Assembly: GCA_963575745.1 (NCBI GenBank)
Contig: CAUYUJ010015305.1
Location: forward strand, 89,140 to 153,139
Length of the DNA stretch: 64,000 bases
Source: Prorocentrum cordatum
Lineage: Eukaryota; Sar; Dinophyceae; Prorocentrales; Prorocentraceae
Direction of reading: 5' to 3'
In this document: positions 52,762 to 64,000 of the stretch, piece after piece
Layout of the letters: each line of letters opens with the position of its first letter
How positions within the stretch are numbered: the stretch's first letter is position 1
Program-made: the position numbers and the translations under genes
The notes under the pieces: model-generated
The model's database searches: none
Seen by the model: only the letters and a program-made list of their open reading frames with translations
Told to the model about the DNA's origin: nothing

Positions 52762-53369
52762 GGCTGACGCTAGCCTGGCCGTTCCTCCAACGCAGCCCTA
52801 CCCTACCAACGAAGGAAAAGAACCTGGGCAGGGACTGGTCAGGTGAGGGTGCAAGGCCGCGCAACTGAGCAGCCCATGTCTCCAGCACCCATTCTCCCCC
52901 CACTGGCATGTACTTCGAGCCCCACTTGATCTGTATATCCTGTCATGTCCTCCAGCGGGGGACAACGGTGGGCGCGCGTGAGACGAGCTCCCTCATCGGA
53001 TCATTGGAAACATGGAGCTTATCTCAAAGCTTCGAGGACCCCTGGGGAAGGGGAATGCGGAACGGCGGCGGCAGGAGGGAGCAGAAAGAGAAGGGAGAAC
53101 GACGAGGGACGAGGGGGGAGGAAGGAGACAGGAGAATAGGGAGGACGAGGAGAGGCACCAAGACGAGGAGAGGAATACTGGAGAGGGGAAGAGGCGGAAA
53201 AACCTCATCTGCCTGTCCAGCATTGCAGCTCGAAGCCGGAGCGTCGGGACGGAGCATGCCGCTGGGATTGTCGCTGGGCTCCAGGCGGATGAGACCTGGG
53301 GTTGTCTTCTCCTCTCCACTTCTGCGCGTCGTGGTCACTGTCATCTTGCTCTTCCAGAAGAAGAAAAAC
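52762..53369. other. No gene; purine-rich 53040-53205
   Basis: 53040-53205 is GA-rich. The rest has no recognisable motif. Confidence 0.4.
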
Positions 53370-53532
53370 TGCATAAGCATAAACGTTCCGAACTCCGCTC
53401 GAATTTCTTGGATCGGCGCTGGGCCCCCTTCCCTGGCACGTGGAGCGCGCAAAGACGGCGCCGGCGGCGCCACCAAGAGGTCCAGCGCAGATTGAAAAAT
53501 GCGCTGAGCTCCAACAATGTATGTTTATGCAA
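53370..53532. mobile_element. Foldback element, family C, well preserved
   Basis: Left GCATAAGCATAAACGTTCCG, then CGAATTTCTTGGATCGGCGC; right CCAGCGCAGATTGAAAAATG, then CTCCAACAATGTATGTTTATGC. The centre has GGCGCCGGCGGCGCC. Confidence 0.8.
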
Positions 53533-53680
53533 CATTTGATTCTTCGATTCTTGCCGTGCTCCAGCCACAGATCGTACGTCGAACCGTTTGATTCATCATA
53601 CCATTTGCCCGCCAGAGCCAAGAACGCGTCCACGTCGCTCACATCGTCCATAAGCCAAGCGGGCGGACCGTGAGGCAGCG
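53533..53680 (-). pseudogene. Exon-like fragment cut by a family C element
   Basis: The minus strand reads PPAWLMDDVSDVDAFLALAG, then KWYDESNGSTYDLWLEHGKN, then RRIK, after which the family C element begins. The sequence is not repetitive, has balanced composition and looks like folded-protein sequence. I do not recognise a named domain. My impression is that the W-Y-D-x-x-x-G-S-T-Y pattern recurs in predicted dinoflagellate proteins, but I could not check. It may be an exon of a lost or distant gene, or part of an element-borne protein. Confidence 0.4.
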
Positions 53681-54519
53681 CCTGCCGGAAGGCCTTCCGA
53701 AAGGGCCTCGGCCAGACCGCCCTTCCAAGTGGTGTTCAATGGTCTTCGTGCTTCGCCGATATCAGCGGCGCATGCACTCCAGCTATTGGTCATCACACAT
53801 GCACAGGGAGGTCCCTCTGGCGGGCCTGGCTCGGTCCGCAAGGCGCGCTTCGAGCCCAAACGCACCAGGTAAAACATCACATATATCATTGCACATGTCT
53901 ACAAGAAGACGGAACGCCAAGGCATACTGTTCTGGCAACCAGTGGAAGACGGAAGGCCAAGACGGAGCGCCAACTCAAATCAATGATAATATTCCAAAGC
54001 ATACCTTCTGTGGCACAATATCCGCGAAGCAGTATGCGTGGTGCGATACACGGACGCCGAAATATCTGTGTTCGCTGATGAGCTGTCGGATCAGCTGCTC
54101 GCGCAATCGTCCCACCATCCCAACATCCCCCAAGCGACCTTTCGTGAGAACTACCAAGGGCTCGCCACGTGCGCACGGCACCGCGTTCCGAGTGGACCCC
54201 AGAGAGCGCACCACATCGGCTGCTGTAGTCCACGCTGATCTCTTGCATCTGCGTCAGACCCTCCTGGGAAGCCTATCTTCGTGCCGCTCTTTCTTCTTCG
54301 AACCTGCTCCTGCCTCTGCTCGGCTCGATAGCCGCACGACCGGCAGGGCCCTCCAGCACTGAGAAGCTGAGTGCGGTCGGACCTAGGACAGAGGAACATC
54401 CTGCAAGAACATGAGACCCTCCACAGCCAAGGCACGCAGAACATGCAAAGGTGCCTTCCCACTCGCTCCCTCGCTTCCTCCTTTCTTCCTGGGCGTGTGA
54501 CGGTCCCGGGCGGGTTTCA
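53681..54519. other. No gene recognised
   Basis: Several frames stay open for 60-120 codons on both strands over 53975-54360, and composition is unlike the repeats, so an unrecognised exon is possible. No motif supports one. Confidence 0.35.
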
Positions 54520-54695
54520 AAAAGACCGCGGGTGAGTTGTGGGGCATGTCACGGGGGAGCTGCGGCGAGGGTCGCGGATGCGTCGCGGCGCGGGTCGCGG
54601 GTGGGTCCTTGGGCGGGTCGCGGGTGGGTCGTGGTCGTGGTTCAGTCGCGGGTCGGGTCGTGGGTGGGTCGCGGGGCGGGGTCGGGAAACATCAG
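54520..54695. repeat. GGGTCGCGGGT(G) short tandem repeat
   Basis: About 14 diverged 9-12-bp units (GGGTCGCGGGTGGGTCGTGG and similar). Confidence 0.8.
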
Positions 54696-55049
54696 TGAAA
54701 CTCCGCACCTCGTAAGCCCACTTCAATCACGCACCCAGGAGACCGCTCGGCCCCGTCACCCTGACTTGAGTTCAGCTGTTCCCTGTTGAGCCTTGCCACT
54801 TCTAGTGCTGTATACTGCTTGCGGCCTGCATTATCCACGATCGTTCGAACACCATTTAAAACACTGCATCCGCAATGCGCACATCAGATCGTCGTACGAA
54901 CTGATTGGTATAGGATGCACCGCGCGAATCCTGATCTTTGCAACAGGGCAGCATCCACGTCATCACATATGCTTTCCGATCGAGTAACCTCGGCGGCACG
55001 CCCGACAACATGGGAATCGGGCCGCCGTGCAAAACAAACTCTGGGTCCT

Positions 55050-55630
<581 letters not shown>

Positions 55631-56341
55631 CGATCTGGCAGCGGCGGACAATCTCGCATGGTCGACCGAAACGACAAGGTGGCAAACACAGAAGTACGTA
55701 ATGATGCGCTTGTGGAGACTGATACCATAATTGCAAGAACCGCAACAACACAACGCGCTCAACCAACTAGCTATGTCAACGCTGTTTCGTGCTGCAAGTT
55801 GCTCCACAGGCCACGAGTCTGGTGGCCCCCGATTCCTGAGCCTGGCGGCGCTAGTGTCAGGGTGGTCCCGCCCCTTTCCAAGGATGTGGGAAAAGGGGGC
55901 GAATCAACTATCTCTGACATGCCCAACGCATGTTCAACACACACACACAAACACACACACACAAACACAACATGCGTTGACTTCCAAGGCGGAGGGGTTG
56001 TTTGCTGTCTGGCTATTATTCGTCCGATTGCTCCCCCTGTCTCAAATATAAACAAAGAGAATATTACGTCTGACACGCACCCGCGTCATTCCGTATTCGT
56101 TCGTTCCCGCAGATCCCCTTCCCTACATCACTCATACCCACATGCGAACACTCAACCATACCCATTTCCGTTAGCATATCAGACCCATGTATCCCAGAAC
56201 TGACTGATACCAACGTTTGAGGATAATGAGACGACCTAGTACTCGGACTCATCCCTTACCCAACTAACTCATGACAACCTCCCTACCCAATCGCCCATAC
56301 TCATGCTATAACATTACCTCCCACTGAGGCCAGTGAAAGAG
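55631..56341. other. No gene; short CA run near 55938-55970
   Basis: Moderate-GC unique-looking sequence with no motif in any frame. Confidence 0.4.
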
Positions 56342-56460
56342 CGCAGGTAGAGAACAGGAGTGTCCCGACCCTTGCTGCCCGACGGAGTGTAAGTAAGGAA
56401 CAGGAGTGTCCCGACAGACGGTGCTGCAAGTAAGGAACATAAGTGTCCCGACAAAGCCCC
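56342..56460. repeat. Three tandem units of about 43-50 bp
   Basis: Each contains GAACAGGAGTGTCCCGAC or its variant GAACATAAGTGTCCCGAC, with GTAAGTAAG before the second and GCAAGTAAG before the third. Confidence 0.75.
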
Positions 56461-56639
56461 TTGGGCCAGCTGAGGTCTTGAGCCAGGGATAGCGTGCATG
56501 AGAGTAGTGCGAGATAGTAGCAGGCAGATGGGTCATCTGTTCTCGTCTGGGCTCAAGTCTTTAAGCAAGCTTGATCCTGGCTGTGGAACTGAACTGGCGT
56601 CAGCGATATCCAACGTCGTTTGCCCTGCAGGTACCAAAA

Positions 56640-57500
56640 GGGAGCGCGATCATGATTAAGTTTTGTCTGCTCATTCTTCCGATGTCGGTGCCAGCTACCA
56701 GGAGTCAGGAGTCGACTCTGGTAGCGGAGCTCCGGCTCCCATGGACTTCGTGGACGAGCCCAATTGCGGCGTTGACCGAGCCTACTTCTTCAGCAAGTTC
56801 GGGTGCTACAGCGTTGCTATGCACTACGGGGGCCTCCAGGAACGGAGGCAGGTACTACAGGAGCAAGCGTGACATGCTGGCCATCGTCCTCCTCGCCTGC
56901 GGCGATAATTTCAGCACGAGCGAAATGAAGTACGACCCGTACGATGGCGTGCGCGCTGGGGAGAGCAAGACGCCTGCGCCCATCGGCGGCTTCGGGTATC
57001 AGAACCCAGCGCCAGACCTGCAAGCGGTGGAGCTGGCCCAGCTGAGCACCTCGAAGGTCCCTCCATTCTGGGCGCCATACTTGGAGCGGAAGGGATACCC
57101 GTTCCGAGTGTGGGTGCAAGACATATTGTTGTGGTATGTTGCGACGGAGCTACGCGAGGCGCAGCAGGGGCCGGCTATCGTCCAGAGGCTCGGCGGCACA
57201 ACGAAAGACATCTGCGGCGAGGTGCCGGTGGAGACGATCTCCCGCTGGGACGTCCAGGGGAACCAGATCAAGAACGGCGTGAGCAAGGTGATCAACGGAC
57301 TTCGCAGACGGTTCGGCCAAATGGAGATTGAGAGCTCAGTGATGCTTGTGATCGAGCAGATCACATTTCAGAGCAAAGACCACGAAACCATTTACGATGC
57401 AGTGACAAGGTTCGAGGCGGTGCGTGCTCGACCATTGGCTGGCAATCAGGTGGCGGTCAACATGGAGATGCCCGTCCTGGCGCTCAGCTGGAAGCGCTGA
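56640..57500 (+). pseudogene. Copia-like Gag, N-terminal part
   Basis: The recognisable part begins near 56845 (RYYRSKRDMLAIVLLACGDN) and includes RKGYPFRVWVQDILLWYVAT and AIVQRLGGTTKDI, the arrangement I associate with the Gag region of dinoflagellate Ty1/copia-type elements (packaging of element RNA in virus-like particles). ESSVMLVIEQITFQSKDHET and the AVTRFEAVRARP stretch follow. The frame ends at a TGA at 57498-57500, but the family sequence continues at once in the next frame, so there is a frameshift near 57495. No LTR was recognised upstream. Confidence 0.6.
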
Positions 57501-58180
57501 GAGTCCCTCGTGCGGTGTGGCCCCTCGTCCTGCAGGCCACGGGTGGACAACTGCTAGTGACTGGTGACCAACTGATGGCTGTGATCAACATGGTGCGGAG
57601 GCAGGACCACATCGCGGAGCACACGCACAGCAGACCGCGCGACGTGCACAAGGGCCTTCGATGCGGACGATGTGGCCACCATTACACGGACGGCGGCGAT
57701 GAAGGTTGCTGGTACGGCGGATGCCAGCCAGTGAACAGCTGGGGTGCCACGGCTGCTTACTTGGCGGGCCAGACCTCCGGCAATTCCGGCTACGCGGCCA
57801 ACGCGGCGAGCTCGTCGAGTGCAGCGCCCCAGGAGAGCTACGTGACGGACGAACGCGGCTGGTGCTCGTGCACCACGTGCGGATCGTGACTCTCCGACGA
57901 TTATGCGGACACGGACGACAGCGAAACGGATAACGAGCAGGTGGACACCAGCCAGATCACCGAGCAGGAACTGGAGCAGTACTTCGGCAGCTACGCCAAC
58001 CACGACTACGACTCGCTGCGTGAGGACTACATGTTCATGAAGCGCCACTTCCGCCACTTCGCCAACCGGGGATCGCGACGAACGAGGTTTCCGCGGATCA
58101 ACTACTCCGTGAGAATGCGCATGGGCCTCATGGGCCAAGGCAAGGACATGGGCAAGGGCAAGGGCAGCGTGGTCATGAGC
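57496..58180 (+). pseudogene. Copia-like Gag, middle part, with in-frame stop
   Basis: This frame reads RAVWPLVLQATGGQLLVTGD, then NMVRRQDHIAEHTH, a Cys-rich GLRCGRCGHHYTDGGDEGCW patch, then TGA at 57887-57889. Beyond the stop, the same frame continues with DYADTDDSETDNEQ, YDSLREDYMFMKRHFRHFAN and RRTRFPR, and a Gly/Lys-rich run. A second frameshift follows near 58180. Confidence 0.6.
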
Positions 58181-58500
58181 TCTTTCCTTCTGGCGGAAAG
58201 GGTTCATGAAAGGCGGCAAGGGCGGGGGCAAGCACAACAACCTCCTGTCTGGCGCACCAATCTCCATGAACCCGCGCGGCGCCGGTGGCAACATCATGAA
58301 GTGCCAACCGTGCAAGAGCGAGGGGCACCTCATTGCAGCGTGCCCGGAGCGGGCTGCTCTCAACCAGGGCAAGAAGGGCGGCCGCAAGGGCAAGCATTTC
58401 GTCACCTGGACGGGCGAGGAGATCAACTTGACGGCAGTGTACTCGGGAACCGCGATGGAGGTGAGAGCCCCGCCAGTATCGCAACAGCCTCGCCTGGCGC
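58181..58500 (+). pseudogene. Copia-like Gag zinc knuckle
   Basis: After a Gly/Lys-rich stretch (MKGGKGGGKHNN) lies a CCHC knuckle, CQPCKSEGHLIAAC at about 58301-58343 (C-x2-C-x4-H-x4-C), the nucleic-acid-binding motif of Gag proteins. A basic KKGGRKGKH stretch follows. Confidence 0.7.
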
Positions 58501-59080
58501 CCTCGCGGCGCGAGCTGGTCCGTCGGGGCGAGCGCCGTGCAGGTGGAGGAGCTGGACAGCCACCCGCCGGTGGTCACCTGGCAGACGCTGCTCGTGCACG
58601 ACGAGGCCGAGGAGGGCTCGGCGGCGGCGCCCTCGGCGGGAGCTACGGCGCCCGCAGCTTCGGCAGCGGCGACGGCTCCGGAGCCACTAGCGGCCGTGAC
58701 GACGCCGAAGCCGCCGACGTCGAACGTCACCTGGTTCCCCTGGTGGCGCATTGAGCAGGTGGAGGCCGCGGCGCCGACTGCCGAGCACTCCATGAAATAC
58801 AAGGACGGCGAGGCGCTGTTGGTGAACCCTTGGAGCGTTAGCAACGTCACGGGCGACGAGTGGAGCGAGCGCATGGCCGCCTCTGCTAGGCGACATGGCC
58901 GAGCTGGGCCACAGGAGATACCCCTCGACAACGTCCTGGAGGTTGGCGGCGTCGGCAACGGGTCCAAGCAGGCCAAGGTCGCACACAGGCACGAGCTGCT
59001 GATGGAGGGCGGCCAGCTGGCCACCTACGAGGCTCCAGGGCTGCCCAACTCCAGCGTCCCCGCGCCGTTGGTGACTGCCT
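58500..59080 (+). pseudogene. Copia-like protease region, cut by family O
   Basis: In a third frame an Ala/Pro-rich linker is followed by DGEALLVNPWSVSNVTGDEW and LEVGGVGNGSKQ, then ATYEAPGLPNSSVPA. The layout fits the retropepsin-like domain of these elements. The Asp of the expected catalytic D-x-G is replaced, since the motif reads N-P-W, so the enzyme would be inactive. The frame runs into the family O element at 59081. Integrase and reverse transcriptase are not found downstream. Confidence 0.55.
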
Positions 59081-59230
59081 ACCAGACCACCCCAACCCAA
59101 CCCGAAGACCCGAATTTCGGGTTGGGGGGGGGTAGGGGTTCCACGCGTGCTTTTTCGATGTTCCCCGACCCCCCCACACTGGAAATCGACGGTAAATCTG
59201 AGCCTTCGGGTTGGGTTGGGGTGGTTTGGT
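59081..59230. mobile_element. Family O element, uninterrupted copy
   Basis: Left ACCAGACCACCCCAACCCAA, then CCCGAAGACCCGAA; right TTCGGGTTGGGTTGGGGTGG, then TTTGGT, inverted over about 28 bp. About 90 bp in the middle. It gives the pre-insertion state of the split copy at 46745-47858. Confidence 0.85.
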
Positions 59231-59435
59231 GGGTGGAGAGTTGGGCGCAGCTCGCCGAAGGCCCTGCGATGATTGTTGGACTGCTTCAACAACCAGCTCT
59301 GCAGGATCGGCCCCAGGTGGGCAACACGCTGCAACTCTCGCCAAGATCGCAGCGCTTTACCATCCGGAGGAAAGCCACGCGGGGCGCCTGCTGCTGCCGC
59401 GCGACCGCTTCGAGGAGGCTCCATGCAGGCCTACG
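59231..59435. other. Unassigned sequence between elements
   Basis: One plus frame reads ALYHPEESHAGRLLLPRDRF and looks protein-like, but it is too short to assign. Confidence 0.3.
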
Positions 59436-59595
59436 ATTAGGTCGGGCCCGTCTGCCTACAGGGGGATTTCAGGCGAACAATTAAAGATAGTAACAGAAAT
59501 GCGCCAAAATGGTCAAGAATAGTCAAAAGCTCGTCTCCGTACTATGTTTCGACTATTTTTGAATTTTCCTCCTGTAGGACAGGCCCGACTTAATC
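59436..59595. mobile_element. Foldback element, family G
   Basis: TTAGGTCGGGCCCGTCTGCC and CTACAGGGGGATTT on the left pair with AATTTTCCTCCTGTAGGACA and GGCCCGACTTAA on the right. Centre AT-rich with two GACTATT-like motifs. Confidence 0.8.
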
Positions 59596-59796
59596 CTACG
59601 ACGACGGCGCCCACAATCGCCCTCGCCGCGTCATCAAGAGGACGCGAGGCCGAGCACGGGCAGCCAGGGCGTCCGGCAGCGCGCGCGGCAGCGACCCGCC
59701 CGACGAGGGCGAGCAGCCGCAGCGCTGGACCGTCCAAGGACGCCTCGCGATCCGGGACGGCGGGGATCGCGGTAGTGAGGAGAGACCGCCATCGTC

Positions 59797-59955
59797 GGTG
59801 GACAAACCTCCATTTAGTAGACCTCCACTTAATGAGACGGTCTGGGACCGAAACCGACGGACCTGGACCCGCAAAAATGACGGCCGCGACGCCCTCTCGC
59901 GAACCGAAAACGGCCGATTCTTTAATGGACGTGTCAGGGCAGGTCTGTCCACACC
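59797..59955. mobile_element. Foldback element, family H
   Basis: GGTGGACAAACCTCCATTTA at the left, AGGTCTGTCCACACC at the right, inverted. The centre is shared with 8995-9172 (CGCGAACCGAAAACGGCCGA). Confidence 0.7.
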
Positions 59956-61463
59956 CGACGCCAACAGCGTGGGTGTTCGGTGACCAACAGCACCTGCGAC
60001 AGCGAGCCCTGACGGACGCGGCTCTGTGTCTCTCGCCTGTGATGCTCACATGGTTCTCGGGCAAGAGGATCGGTGAGCAGAGATGCTGCAAGCGCAACAA
60101 CCAGACCTCGTTTGGATAGCCCTGTCACGACCCGGCACTGCGAGAGGCAATCGGGACGACAGGCGAGCCCAGAAGCTCGAGGTCAGGATGGCTTGAGTAC
60201 AAGCCGCAGCACATCGACAATTCATCCTCGAGTCAGACGCGCAGTCGAACGCCTGGCACGTCATCGAGATGTCCGAGCTGACTTACGAGCCGACGTGGCA
60301 CCACGGGGTCACCTGCTGGCGTAACCTTGGAGTGGCCGACGGGCGTGGCAGGCCCGCAGCTTTGTTCTTCTGTTGGCAAACATCCTGTGCCTGTCACGGT
60401 TTCCGCTGGCGGTCGTTCAGGCCGGGCGGAAAAAAAGCAGCCACGTGTTGTTGCACCGATTCGGCGTCACGAAGGAAGAGTTTTTTTCCCCACCGCAGGC
60501 GCGCACGCCAAATCCATGTGTCAGAGCCGTACTAAAAATCTCAATGCAAAGGGCCGCGCAGCCAACATGCGTAGGGGGGGGGAGGCAGCAGCAGAGGCAG
60601 GCAAAGAGAAGCGGCGGCGGGTACTTTGCTCCGAGTGTACATGATCCCTGGCGGGCGCGCCCCCCCAGGCACACAGGACAAAAGGGGATCAACACTCGAG
60701 CATCCGCCCCACGCCGCACTCGCTCCGCGGCCGACCGAGGACCCACCCGACACCGCAGCAAGCAGGAGCAGACAAAAGGGGCACGCCCCAAAAACGATAA
60801 CCCAACACCGAGAGGGAGGGAACACCTGATGGCAGCCGCCACTGAGCCTCGAACATGGTCGGGAACCTGAGGGCGAGCGGGGAACACTCCCTCGCTCCCT
60901 CGCGCGGGGCGGCAGCCGGGGCGCCTCGAACTTCGTCGGGAACCTGAGGGCGGCGGCGGGGCGCGGAAGAGGAGAGCGACCTCCTCCGCGCCAGACGCAA
61001 CGGGTGTCTGGAGGCGCCACGGCTTGGCGTCGCAGGAAGGCCACCCTACCCTACCGACGCAACGAGCGACCCACGGCCAAGCGAACCAGACCGCCCGTCC
61101 GTCGGGGAACCTGTGGATCACGGACAGGAGAGAAGCACGGGCAATGCGGCAGAGAGAGGCGGGGGGGCGGCGCGGCAAGAGAGGCGCACTCTCCCGCGCA
61201 CCGTCCAGTCTTCGCCTGCAAGCGGAGAGGTCGCAGAGAGCGCTGACAGGCTCTCACAACCCAGGCTACAACACGGGGCCCTGAATTAACCAGAAGAATC
61301 AATGCAGAAACGGCACAAACGAAAAGTAAACCTCGGAAAACCAGCCAGCCAACCCGAGAGACCCACAAGGGTCACATCACACTCTGACAGCATCATGCAT
61401 GGACCTAAATCTGTAGGGGCCACAGGGGAAAAAGGGGAACAACAAGAAACGGGACACGGCAAC
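59956..61463. other. No gene recognised
   Basis: GTCGGGAACCTGAGGGCG occurs twice (60859 and 60938), each preceded by CCTCGAAC(A/T)T. 61008-61110 shares CCCTACCCTACC with 52796. This stretch lies downstream of the reverse transcriptase and may include its 3' untranslated end. Confidence 0.4.
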
Positions 61464-63101
61464 TCAGGGGAGGGGAGGCACGGCAGGAGGAGCAGGAAAG
61501 GCAGGGGGAGGGGCGGCAGCAGCAGCAGGGGCCCGCAGAGCACGAAGGGCCTCGTTAAGCCTGGGGTGCCGACGGGACAACTGCCGAAGCCTGGCTTTAA
61601 TCAGGAAGTCCCCAGGCTGGACCGAACCAGTCCTGCGAGCATTGTGCGCAGCCAAAAAACAATCAATTAAGGCACACCCCGCTAGGTCCCGTGACCGTCC
61701 CCACTGTGGCCCCAGACAACAGAGCGTGAGGAGCCAGTCCTCACCCGTGAGAGCCTCGGCCCAGGTCCTCAGAAGTCCACCGCGGGGGAATATGTCAGTC
61801 AACCCAGCCTTCAACTTGGGGCACACGCGATAATGCCTCAGATCGTCATTTGCCACATCCAGAGGACACCCAAATGCATAGCCCACCACCGTGGTATGCA
61901 GACGACTAAAGGTACATACTCCTCGGCAGAGCACTCTAAGGACCCCCGTGACGAGGTGCATCGCGCTGTCCTTCTCCACTTTACGCATCCTCAGGGCAAG
62001 CACCTGGAAGTCAGCAACAGTAAAACGGTCGGGGCCCACCCACTTGGACACCCACTGCACCATGGTGCGGAGGGGAACAATGGGGTCGCGGAGCCCACTG
62101 AGCATGCGCATAGCTTTCTTCTGAAGGGATTTCTTGGGGATGGGTTCCAAGGTCGGGATCGAGAAATTGCCGGCTTCATTCGCCGTCGTCCTGATCCAGG
62201 AAGACTTCCACCAGGGCCAGCTCAGTCGAGCAGGAATGAAGTTATCGTCATCCAGAGAAACCGTCAAGGACTCCATCTCATACTGGACAGCATCAATACT
62301 GGAGCAGGACATCAACACCCGAAACTTGATGGCCTTCGAAAAACAATCGATGTCCAGGCACTCTAGAGAGACCCCCAGCGCACGCATGCCCGTCAGCATC
62401 CCCCTCGAGAAGGCATGGCGGGGACCAGCAGTGATCACCTGAAGGGCCTCATTATACGCTTTCCGAAGAGCCGTAGTCACAGGACAGAGTTGTAGCTGGT
62501 ACGCCAATATCAACATGCAGTGCGAGTGAAAAAGACGAATAGTCTGAGGACGTCCTAGCCCAAGACCACGGAGCCTCCTAACCGTCATCCAGAACTTGGG
62601 AATGGCATTGCTCCATACTTTGTCCAAAGCACCAGGCCCAAGCCAAAATCCCAGGCACAAAACAACGCGAACAAACCCAATGCTATGATACTCACTCCCC
62701 TTGGCTCGAAGGTGGGCAACTAATCTATCAGGATCAAGCGAGCCAATCACCAATACCTTACATTTAGGAATGTTCAACCCCAGCCCCACCGCATGTTCCA
62801 ACTTACGGGGGAGCGAAAGTGTCGGCTGAAGGTCCGTCAGGATGTTGGGGAGGCAGAACGCGAGATCGTCAGCGCATGCTCTAATTCGGGGGACCTGGTC
62901 AGCGAGCCTAGACCTCATCCAGCGCAATACTGGGTCTAGCGCGTAAGCGAAGAGTAGCATCGACGCAGGATCCCCCTGCCGCACACCACGTTCCACCGAC
63001 AACTCGATACCAGTAGTCCCAGGGAGGTTGATAACAGCCACATTGCCACGGTATAGCTCACGATAAAAAACCACAGACTTCACCAGGAACACCCATAGCA
63101 T
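61464..63101 (-). pseudogene. LINE-type reverse transcriptase, palm to C-terminus
   Basis: The minus strand reads RGVRQGDPASMLLFAYALDP (palm motif B, about 62937-62985), then RIRACADDLAF with the catalytic ADD (about 62865-62873), then a thumb-like region. Near the end comes a zinc-finger-like FGCPLDVANDDLRHYRVCPK with the C...H-x3-C pattern usual after LINE reverse transcriptases. These copy element RNA into DNA at the target site. A Pro/Ala tail ends at 61464. The earlier palm motif A (FTDFKAAFPSL) is in another frame upstream, so this copy is broken. No endonuclease domain is found. Confidence 0.85.
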
Positions 63102-63823
63102 CCAAGACCGCTAGGATCCAGGAGACGATCAGAGAGGGGAACGCAGCCTTAAAGTCCGTGAAGAGAATTCCCGAGCGATCCCAGTAAGCATCTGACGAAG
63201 ACCCCGCCATTCAATCTCAACCACGTTGTCAAGGAGCCCACGCCGTGCGACCCCCCCCCCCTCGCTGACCTCGTCGATCACGGTCGGGGTAGCCCGCAGG
63301 AGGCCAATGGAGAACGCGTCGCTCAGGAGCTTCGCATCGGTGTTCGCAAGTGTGAGAGGTCGGGTCGTATCAGGTGACCGAACAAGGGCCGCGGGGTTCT
63401 CGTCGTCTTCGGGGTCTTTGGGCAGAAAACACATCCTTCCACGACGCATGCACGCAGAGACAGTACCCCCGACGCCTGATACATCTCCTCATAAACAGCA
63501 AAAAGAACTTCAACGCGCCCCCCCCCCCCCGCTTTCCAGCACCCATACGGAATGCCATCCTCCCCAGGAGCAGGATGACGCTTGAATTGGGCCCGCTCAG
63601 TGAAACCGCCGACCTCCAACTTCCACTGCGAAGAGTCCAACTGGATTGGCTGGGCATGAGCGAGGATTACAGGCCAAAGGGTCCGATCAGGTTCCTTGGC
63701 GGCAAAGATCGCTTGCCGCGCGCGGTGGCTGGTGGGGTTCTGGGCTTTCCCGCCTGCGCGCGTCGGCGTCTCGTCGCCGCCGCGTGGGTTCTCTCTTTCT
63801 CCGATCGGAGAAGGTAAAAGCAC
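63070..63823 (-). pseudogene. LINE-type reverse transcriptase, fingers and motif A, frameshifted
   Basis: Three frames together give the start of the domain. HPAPGEDGIPYGCW (about 63550-63600) is motif 0/1-like. TRPLTLANTDAKLLSDAF (about 63305-63365) is the fingers motif. GILFTDFKAAFPSL (about 63125-63170) holds the motif A aspartate. Breaks fall at about 63400-63450, about 63210, and within the A6 run (plus strand) at 63065-63070. The 5' side stops at the family C element at 63820, so the element is 5'-truncated or displaced. Confidence 0.75.
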
Positions 63824-64000
63824 ATAAACACAAATGTTCGGCGCTCCGCGCGGATTCCTTGGATCTGCGCTGGGACCCCCCTGGCGGCGCCTCCGGCGCC
63901 GCCCCTGGCGCGCTCCGCGCCCGAAGGGCCTCAGCAGAGGCCGTCGGGGAAGGGCAAACTTGCCCTGCGCTGCCCAGGATTCCAGAGAGCCCGTATCGCC
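63820..64000. mobile_element. Foldback element, family C, left part
   Basis: CACATAAACACAAATGTTCG, then CGCGCGGATTCCTTGGATCT, then CGCTGGGAC and a GGCGGCGCCTCCGGCGCCGCC palindrome. The right arm is not recognised before the window ends. Confidence 0.65.

Overview
The window reads as nuclear DNA of a dinoflagellate. The decisive evidence is at 49759-49810 (minus strand), directly upstream of an intact gene. It is a complete 22-nt dinoflagellate spliced leader (TCCGTAGCC...TTGGCTCAAG) followed head-to-tail by two older 15-nt leader remnants. Supporting signs are single-exon genes, a GC-rich and repeat-saturated landscape, and decayed copies of a Ty1/copia-type Gag-protease region and a LINE-type reverse transcriptase of the kinds I associate with dinoflagellates. 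I cannot place the species.

Gene content is very low. Three intact genes are convincing, all intronless and all on the minus strand: two identical SUMO genes (33009-33284 and 38331-38606) inside a tandemly duplicated block, and an AKR2-like ankyrin-repeat chaperone retrogene (48875-49684). Two short exon-like pieces are weaker: a WW-like segment at 11495-11650 and a WYDESNGSTY segment at 53533-53680. Three broken element-type coding regions remain: a UPF1-like SF1 helicase with a long tail (16643-21251), a copia-like gag-protease (56640-59080) and a LINE reverse transcriptase (61464-63823, minus).

Layout. 1-905: minisatellite, GGA tract and tail unit. 906-16527: microsatellites and small foldback elements, no convincing intact gene. 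16528-23897: broken helicase region bracketed by copies of one repeat end. 23898-31209: dense foldback elements. 31210-39146: two copies of the SUMO block separated by a GGGACAGTGG minisatellite; the second copy carries a 1.6-kb insertion absent from the first. 39147-48640: elements filled with roughly 11-bp CCAAGAGGCC units, plus simple repeats. 48875-49810: ankyrin retrogene and its leader array. 49811-56639: more arrays, foldback elements and a 570-bp ACT array. 56640-64000: retroelement remains with small elements in and around them.

At least ten families of short elements with inverted ends recur. I label them A-O so that copies can be cross-referenced; these are local labels, not published names. 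Several insertions can be read directly: family L inside family O with a 3-bp target duplication, a minisatellite unit inside family N, and family O inside the decayed Gag-protease region. No tRNA, rRNA, snRNA, SL-RNA gene or CRISPR array was found. All calls come from reading the sequence by eye; nothing was searched against a database.
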